From assembly GCA_020226215.1 (NCBI GenBank), contig CM035230.1, forward strand, positions 209,501 through 273,500: DNA of 64,000 bases, in the 5' to 3' direction. The notes beneath the pieces were generated by a model. It made no database searches, had not been told where the DNA came from, and was given only the letters and a program-made list of their open reading frames with translations. Shown here piece by piece: positions 58,559-64,000 of this stretch. Position numbers and translations under genes: made by a program. Position 1 is the first letter of the stretch; the number at the start of each line of letters is the position of its first letter. This stretch comes from Sindora glabra. Taxonomy: Eukaryota > Streptophyta > Magnoliopsida > Fabales > Fabaceae.

Positions 58559-60714
58559 TTTTTTTTTTTTTTTTTTTTTTTTTTTGTATTTTGTGGAGGA
58601 GCTGGTGGTGGTACCTGCACTCTACGAGAATAAACAAACTGAATTGGAGGTCGAACCAAATTTTGTGGTGGAGGAACTTGTGAGTCTAGTGAAGGAGGAG
58701 GGACAAGGAAGTATTCATCAACATGATCTGGTCCTGGCAAGGAGGAGGAAGAGGGAGACGACCCAAAGAATGGGGTAGACTCAAAAAATGAAACATCAGA
58801 AGAAATAATATAACGATTTAACTCAGAAGAAAAACATCGATACCCTTTTTGAGTACGAGAATAGCCAAGAAAAACACACTTCAAAGACCGAGGATCCAAT
58901 TTCGATACTTGGGGACGGTGATCATGAACAAAACAGGTGCACCCAAAAATACGGGGGGAAATAGGAAAAAAAGGCTTAGAAGGAAACAGAATAGAAAAAG
59001 GTACCTGACCATCAAGAATAGAAGAAGGCATGCGATTGATGAGAAAACAGGCTGTAGAAACAGCATCTGCCCAAAAAATTTTAGGAACTTTCATTTCAAA
59101 TAAAAGTGCCCGAGAAACTTCCAATAAATGTCGATTTTTTCGTTCAGCTACTCCATTTTGTTGTGGAGTGACAGCACAGGAAGACTGATGAATTATACCA
59201 TGCTGAGACAAATAAGCTGAAAACTGTGAAGAGAAATACTCTTTAGCATTATCACTGCGAAAATTACGAATAGTTGTCTGGAATTGATTTGTAACCTCAG
59301 CATGAAAAGTACAAAAAACATTAAATAACTCTGAACGATTCTTTATTAAATAGAGCCAAGTCATTCGCGAATAATCATCCACAAAAGTCACAAAATAACG
59401 AAAACCAGACTTTGAAATAACTGGGCAAGGCCCCCAAATATCTGAATGTACTAACTCAAAGGGGGATGAAACCCGCTTATTAACTCTAGAAACATAAGAT
59501 TGGCGATGCTGTTTAGCAAATTGACAAGACTCACAATCTAAATGAGACACAGATGCTAAGCTAGGACATAATTTTCGTAAAGAGAGCAACGAGGGATGGC
59601 CAAGGCGACAATGTAATTGATGTAGAGTGGGGGTAGCAGCAGCAGCAATTGGTTGAGAAACTTTGTCATCCAGCACGTATAATCCCCCAGATTCATATCC
59701 CCTACCAAAAATCTTCTTCGTCAACAGATCCTGAAATACACAATAACCAGGAAAGAAGAAAACACCACAATTATAAGCACGGGTAATTTGGCTAACTGAA
59801 AGTAAATTAAATGGAAAATTTGGGAGGCACAAAACATTGGATAAAGAGATATCAGAGGTGAGATTGATCATGCCACTTCCAACAACAGAAGCAGTAGACC
59901 CATTAGCTAAGGTAACATGTGAAGGATGAGAATTAGTAAAGGAAGATAGTATACCTGTTTGACCCGTCATATGATCAGTAGCCCCAGAGTCAATGACCCA
60001 TCTAGAATTGGAATGGGATAGACATGCAGTAGAATTACCTGTGTGAACTATGGTGGCAGTAGGTTGGGTGGGTGGCGGCTGTACAGAGGCCTTTAATTGC
60101 AAGTACTCAGCATATTCGCTATCAGATAATAATTTACCATTGATTTCTGACTCTTGTGCCATATGAGCAAACCTGGACTGCTGGGTATTCCTTCCTACCA
60201 ACTTCGGACAAAATTTCTTGATGTGTCCTTGTTCTTGACAATGATAGCAAATCACAACTGAATCACCTCCTCTCCTTCCTTCACTAGAGTTATTCTGCCA
60301 ATCACCTCCTCTTCCTCCTTCATGTCCTCGCCCTCTTCCTCTTCCCCTACCACCTCTAGAATTACCACGGCCTCCACGAGCACCTGAGCCAACTAATGCT
60401 GCTGACTCATTCATATTTGAAGATGGAGAGGAGGAAGAAATATCTTTGGATGCTCTCTGAATTCGATAATAAGCTGTTTTCCGGGTGAGGGGCTCAGAAC
60501 TAGATAAGACCTGCTGTCGTGCGGTGCTAAACTCAGGAGGTAAACGCATCAAATAACACAAAGCAGCTAGTTGTTCTCGCTGAGAACGCATTGCATTAAC
60601 ATCACTACTAATAGGCAGCAGAGAATTCCATTGTTCATAAATACGATTGAACTCAGTATAAATTTGAGCATTGGTCTTACCTCTCTCATCTGATTGAAAC
60701 AAGGACACAGTCAA
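58510..60714 (-). CDS. Copia gag-protease-integrase polyprotein, inverted segment (734 codons open)
   Basis: The unbroken frame encodes, by residue: gag C-terminal half (1-95, 'RIYEQWNSLLP', 'LMRLPPEF'), Gly/Arg-rich stretch (110-150), CCHC zinc knuckle C156-C169 (CYHCQEQGHIKKFC), aspartic protease with D-S-G at 242-244 (WVIDSGATDHMT), pre-integrase HHCC (H368, H373, C394, C397), integrase D425, D488 and E524 (the D,D35E triad), and integrase C-terminus to about 710. Residues 711-734 are not copia protein: they come from the poly-A run and the leader read backwards. The frame also extends upstream of the nominal TTG start to about 60790 ('CRTVKELWESIEGLY'), so the true gag start is lost. It lies opposite to the LTRs and to RT, so LTR-driven transcripts carry it as antisense. 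Confidence 0.93.
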   Translation of the reverse strand: MTVSLFQSDERGKTNAQIYTEFNRIYEQWNSLLPISSDVNAMRSQREQLAALCYLMRLPPEFSTARQQVLSSSEPLTRKTAYYRIQRASKDISSSSPSSNMNESAALVGSGARGGRGNSRGGRGRGRGRGHEGGRGGDWQNNSSEGRRGGDSVVICYHCQEQGHIKKFCPKLVGRNTQQSRFAHMAQESEINGKLLSDSEYAEYLQLKASVQPPPTQPTATIVHTGNSTACLSHSNSRWVIDSGATDHMTGQTGILSSFTNSHPSHVTLANGSTASVVGSGMINLTSDISLSNVLCLPNFPFNLLSVSQITRAYNCGVFFFPGYCVFQDLLTKKIFGRGYESGGLYVLDDKVSQPIAAAATPTLHQLHCRLGHPSLLSLRKLCPSLASVSHLDCESCQFAKQHRQSYVSRVNKRVSSPFELVHSDIWGPCPVISKSGFRYFVTFVDDYSRMTWLYLIKNRSELFNVFCTFHAEVTNQFQTTIRNFRSDNAKEYFSSQFSAYLSQHGIIHQSSCAVTPQQNGVAERKNRHLLEVSRALLFEMKVPKIFWADAVSTACFLINRMPSSILDGQVPFSILFPSKPFFPISPRIFGCTCFVHDHRPQVSKLDPRSLKCVFLGYSRTQKGYRCFSSELNRYIISSDVSFFESTPFFGSSPSSSSLPGPDHVDEYFLVPPPSLDSQVPPPQNLVRPPIQFVYSRRVQVPPPAPPQNTKKKKKKKKNEKEEEERERKSWVVD

Positions 60715-60865
60715 ATCATATACCTGATTCAGATCATCCTTTTTCGAATATAGGCCTTCAATAGACTCCCATAACTCCTTAACAGTACGACAATGAGCCT
60801 CACTTTCCCACGGTCCGTCAGCTTCATCTCCTCTACCGGCTTCTTCCTCAGCAGATCCGCCCCTT

Positions 60866-62566
60866 GTGTCTTCTGATTTGGATCTTCCGATTGCTCACCG
60901 AAAAGGTACCCGTACTTGCACTCAGAAAGGTAACCCTCACCACCCTTATTCCATCTCCACCTATGTCTCTTATTCTTCTTTACCTGCTTCTTCTCGAGCC
61001 TTCATTGCTTCTTTAGATTCTATTACTGTTCCTAAGTCCTATTTTGAAGCTCTTTCTCATAATGGGTGGCGTGCTGCTATGGAGGAAGAAATGTCAGCTC
61101 TTGAAGCTAATCAGACATGGGATCTTGTGCCTTTACCTGATGGTAAACAAGCCATTGGTTGCAAATGGGTCTTTACCGTCAAAGTGAATCCAGATGGTTC
61201 TATTGCTCGTTTAAAAGCACGTCTAGTTGCTAAAGGTTATGCTCAGACCTATGGTATTGATTATTCAGAAACTTTTTCCCCTGTGGCCAAGATTACCTCT
61301 GTTCGTTTACTCATCTCTCTTGCTGCTACTCATGATTGGTCGCTTCATCAATTGGATGTTAAAAATGCCTTTTTACATGGCGATTTGAATGAGAAAGTGT
61401 ACATGGAGCAACCACCTGGATTTATTGCTCAGGGGGAGTGTGGAAAGGTATTACGTTTAAAAAAATCATTATATGGGTTGAAACAATCTCCTCGAGCTTG
61501 GTTTGGGAGATTCAGTGAAGTAGTGACAGAATTCGGAATGAAGAAATGTGATTATGACCACTCTGTGTTTTATAGACAGTCTAGTTCAGGATGTATTCTT
61601 TTGGCTGTATATGTTGATGATATTGTGATTACAGGAAGTGATAAGTTGGGGATCTCACAATTGAAAGCCTTTCTTCAAGCTAACTTCCAGACTAAGGACT
61701 TGGGAGCGCTTCGTTATTTTTTAGGCATTGAAATTGCTCGAGGGAGAAAAGGGATTTTCTTATCCCAAAGAAAATATGTGCTTGATCTCTTGAATGAAAC
61801 AGGAATGATTGGAGCTAAACCATGTGAGAACCCTATGATTCCAAATATTAAGCTTAATCCACAAGATGGGGAATTACTTGAAAATCCTGAACAGTACAGG
61901 AGATTGGTGGGAAAATTAAACTATCTTACTATAACTAGGCCTGATATTGCCTTTCCAGTAAGTGTAGTTAGTCAGTTTATGAACTCCCCAAGGACTTCTC
62001 ACTGGGATGCTCTTACACACATTTTGAAGTACTTGAAGAAAGCACCTGGTCGAGGAGTCTTATATAAAAATCATGGTCATTGCAGAGTGGAGGTTTTTTC
62101 TGATGCAGACTGGGCCGGATGTCCTATAGATCGGAGATCAACTTCTGGGTATTGTGTATTTGTTGGAGGAAATCTTGTATCATGGAAAAGTAAGAAGCAA
62201 GCAGTTGTATCTCGCTCCAGTGCAAAATCTGAATACCGTGCTATGGCTCATGCTACATCTGAACTTGTATGGATTAATTATCTTCTTCAGCAACTTGGCA
62301 TCAAGACTCATGGGATTATGCAATTATGGTGTGACAATCGAGCTGCTACTCACATTGCTTCAAATCCAGTTTTTCATGAACGAACTAAACATGTAGAAGT
62401 TGACTGTCATTTTATTCGACAGAAGTTACAAGAAGGAATTATTAGTCTTAGACATATTAGAACAGGGGAACAATTAGCTGATTTATTTACTAAAGCTCTT
62501 CCGGGAAAACGGGTTGATGAAATTTGTAACAAGCTGGGCATGATTGACATCTATAGCCCAGCTTGA
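60866..62566 (+). CDS. Copia reverse transcriptase-RNase H (566 codons open)
   Basis: The plus-strand frame encodes the linker (extending in frame to the left to about 60815, Ser/Pro-rich), the RT domain from about residue 75 ('CKWVFTVKVNPDGSIARLKA', 'LDVKNAFLHGDL', 'SLYGLKQSPRAW', YVDD at 249-252) and RNase H from about 408 ('VFSDADWAGCP' with D413, 'SAKSEYRAM', 'WCDNRAATHIASNP'), stopping just before the polypurine tract. No frameshift or stop is present. It is normally the C-terminal half of one gag-pol polyprotein and has no start codon of its own; here it is separated from its N-terminal half by the inversion. Confidence 0.95.
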   Translation: MSSDLDLPIAHRKGTRTCTQKGNPHHPYSISTYVSYSSLPASSRAFIASLDSITVPKSYFEALSHNGWRAAMEEEMSALEANQTWDLVPLPDGKQAIGCKWVFTVKVNPDGSIARLKARLVAKGYAQTYGIDYSETFSPVAKITSVRLLISLAATHDWSLHQLDVKNAFLHGDLNEKVYMEQPPGFIAQGECGKVLRLKKSLYGLKQSPRAWFGRFSEVVTEFGMKKCDYDHSVFYRQSSSGCILLAVYVDDIVITGSDKLGISQLKAFLQANFQTKDLGALRYFLGIEIARGRKGIFLSQRKYVLDLLNETGMIGAKPCENPMIPNIKLNPQDGELLENPEQYRRLVGKLNYLTITRPDIAFPVSVVSQFMNSPRTSHWDALTHILKYLKKAPGRGVLYKNHGHCRVEVFSDADWAGCPIDRRSTSGYCVFVGGNLVSWKSKKQAVVSRSSAKSEYRAMAHATSELVWINYLLQQLGIKTHGIMQLWCDNRAATHIASNPVFHERTKHVEVDCHFIRQKLQEGIISLRHIRTGEQLADLFTKALPGKRVDEICNKLGMIDIYSPA

Positions 62567-62573
62567 GGGGGAG

Positions 62574-62694
62574 TGTTAGTAAATAGGTTCCACATCTATT
62601 ATATTCTACTATATGTACCCTGTATTATAATATATATAGTGACTGCCTGACTCAGTTGAGAATATGGCAATACAAATTTCTCTCTTATTTAACA
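62574..62694 (+). repeat. Right LTR of the young copia
   Basis: 121 bp, identical to the left LTR; preceded by the polypurine tract GAGGGGGAG (62565-62573). Confidence 0.97.
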
Positions 62695-63475
62695 ATCCCA
62701 AAATTCAGCAAATCCAAAAATAAAAATAGGAAGGTATTCACGCCACACTCCAGAAGAGGAAGAAGGGGAGCGATAAGTAATGATGAACACATTACAAAGG
62801 ATGTAAATCCTTTAATGAGTGAAGAAGAAAACACGCTACAAGGAAGAATCCTTGATTAGTGATGATTAACGCTACAAAGGGTAAATCCCTTTGATAAGTC
62901 ATAAGTTCATTCAAGAACATAAAAGAGAACAAACTTTCCCAAAAAGGCATTCAGCCAAATCTCAAATCTCAAATCTTGAATCTGATATGTATAAGGAACA
63001 AACCTACTTTTATAGCTCTTTAAAACCCTAATTGAAAATGGGCTCAAAAGATAGCATATTAAACCAAAATTAACCCACTAACATAAACTCAATAAAAGGG
63101 TCCTCTAAATAACTCTAAGTAACATGGTAAACTATTCATAGTAACATGGTAAATATTTTAAAGTAAAATGAACCTAAATATATTCATCATTAATTAAAAC
63201 CCAAAATACTTTAAAATGACCCAAAACAAAATAAACATGAACTAAAGGCCTAAATGCTAAATTAAAGCCCAAAACATCAAATAATTGAAAATAAGGGCTA
63301 AAGTGGTGCCAATTAGGATAATGGTTGATATGGCATTGATGTGATGCCATCTTCTTGATGATGTGACGATGATATGGCACTAACTTAGTGATGATATGGC
63401 ACAATTATAATGCACTTGATTAAACTCTTCTCCTATTTCACTTTCATATGATTAAGTCTCTTTAGATTCACATCA

Positions 63476-63572
63476 GTGAGTCTAGTCCTATTGTTATCTA
63501 TATTATATTATAAATAGATATTCTTGCTTTATTGTTGAGCATGACTTCAAGAATTATTTTCTCTTAACAGTA
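63476..63572 (+). repeat. Partial copia LTR (3' part)
   Basis: 'tgagtctagtcctattg', 'attatattataaatagatat', 'caagaattattttctcttaaca' align with 13425-13501, the LTR of the 10.8-kb copia. Only the right two thirds is present; gypsy LTR adjoins on the left. On the right it abuts copia gag in the opposite orientation, without a PBS. Confidence 0.7.
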
Positions 63573-63921
63573 TAGATTCTTGGCTTCCTCTTAGAAGGTG
63601 TAGCAAGTATTAAGGTTGAAAAATAAGCAGCAAATTAGGATCAATGGACTGCCACAATATTGCACATAATTGTGCATTAGTCTTATTTCATTCACTCTTT
63701 TTATTAACAGGAACATCTTCAACCTTTGTAGTCAAGTATTTAGAATAACCTCGTTCTTTGAACCATAATAAAATAGAAGCACTCCATGAGGAATAGTTGG
63801 AGCCATTCAATTTTGCAAAAATAATTGTGGGAGTACAAGAAATTGTAAAAGAAAAAATATTGATAGAATTGTTGAGTTTAGAAGCAGACATGATGAAGGG
63901 TAAAGGAGAAAAGGAAGCCAT
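63573..63921 (-). pseudogene. Copia gag N-terminal remnant
   Basis: The minus-strand frame from 63921 reads 'FAKLNGSNYSSWSASILLWF', the N-terminal gag block of plant copia elements, then 'YLTTKVEDVPVNKKSE', a stop, 'LCAILWQSIDP' and finally, in another frame, 'EEAKNLYT' at the very edge of the LTR fragment. Several stops break it. The rest of the element is not to its left as expected; its leader runs past 63922 towards the window end. Confidence 0.8.
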
Positions 63922-64000
63922 TGGTTGAGAAAGGTAGAGAGAAAGGTGGAGAAAGGGTGTTTAGAGAAAGAGGGTGTATTGTCTATCTTTGGCTGAGAAA
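63922..64000 (-). other. Purine-rich leader of the copia gag remnant
   Basis: GA-rich sequence upstream (on the minus strand) of the gag start; truncated by the window end. Confidence 0.4.

Larger units (their letters stand above)
58354..62694 (+). mobile_element. Young copia element with internal inversion
   Basis: Two LTRs of 121 bp read as identical base for base, with ATCCC on both sides (58349-58353, 62695-62699). The insertion point is confirmed by the unbroken relatives of the host repeat at 46082 and 48339. Between the plus-strand LTRs lie PBS and 70-85 bp of leader on the plus strand, then gag-protease-integrase on the minus strand (about 60800 down to 58586), then RT-RNase H and polypurine tract on the plus strand. 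The N-terminal part of gag is missing. All remaining catalytic motifs are intact, which is in keeping with a recent insertion. Confidence 0.95.
57226..63475 (-). mobile_element. Third gypsy-derivative copy, truncated, split by the young copia
   Basis: Leader 57226-58326 matches 47160-48338 ('ggactcaaaataatgggaag', 'gattagagcatatcaagaac', 'ttgattcacttacttggctttt'). The 5' LTR starts TGATGTGAAATTGTG at 58327, is broken at 58353 by the copia, resumes at 62700 and ends TTTAGATTCACATCA at 63475, about 800 bp in total. A PBS-like stretch (minus strand TTGATATTCAAAGCAAGG) lies at about 58306-58325. The 3' LTR and all coding regions are missing. Confidence 0.8.
56713..64000 (+). other. Intron 13 (5' part, at least 7.3 kb)
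   Basis: It opens with a normal GTATGC donor and no matching acceptor plus final exon occurs in the window. 56713-56982 is native-looking intron; the rest is retrotransposon sequence, described separately. Confidence 0.8.

Noticed and set aside
58849..59103. Arg/Lys-rich 84-codon frame resembling a basic protein
   Set aside because: It is the reverse-strand shadow of copia integrase.

Overview
This is nuclear DNA of a flowering plant, most likely a eudicot: AT-rich, with spliced GT-AG introns, dense layers of LTR retrotransposons, LINEs and DNA transposons, and one host gene whose exons read as plant cytosolic alpha-glucan phosphorylase. Species cannot be named from the sequence. All coordinates were read by eye; family assignments come from recognisable protein motifs, not from a database search.

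Layout. 1-797 is unassigned AT-rich DNA. 798-2472 is a solo LTR with a perfect 5-bp target duplication, sitting in a decayed minus-strand Ty3/gypsy element (pol and gag 2478-5820, its 5' LTR 5821-7885). 7886-10798 is a decayed plus-strand L1-type LINE that runs abruptly into a 5'-truncated Ty1/copia element (10799-13501). 14199-18518 is a 4.3-kb foldback element with 9-bp target duplications (Mutator-like), built of two ~2-kb inverted arms full of small hairpin repeats. 21823-32196 is a minus-strand Ty3/gypsy element with both LTRs and shuffled pol domains; its leader is split by two PIF/Harbinger-like MITEs and a second Mutator-like foldback. 32197-39550 is AT-rich intergenic DNA with a 340-bp Tourist-like MITE and a diverged tandem array.

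The gene. From 40316 the plus strand carries 13 exons (742 codons) of a PHS2-type phosphorylase; about 100 C-terminal residues are missing and must lie beyond 64000. Intron 6 (42865-52928) has a GC-AG boundary and was inflated from about 0.5 kb to 10 kb by a copia element (TSD TGACA), into which a gypsy derivative inserted, into which an RTE-type LINE inserted (TSD GGCTCAAAT). All three are antisense to the gene. Intron 13 (from 56713 to beyond the window) is another stack: a copia 3' fragment, a third copy of the same gypsy family, a very young copia (58354-62694, identical 121-bp LTRs, TSD ATCCC) and a further copia fragment at the right edge.

The strongest unusual observations are the young copia whose gag-protease-integrase half is inverted relative to its RT-RNase H half and its LTRs, the large hairpin-array foldback at 14.2-18.5 kb, the gypsy element with its RT in the place of the integrase core, and the GC-AG splice boundary of the most transposon-loaded completed intron.
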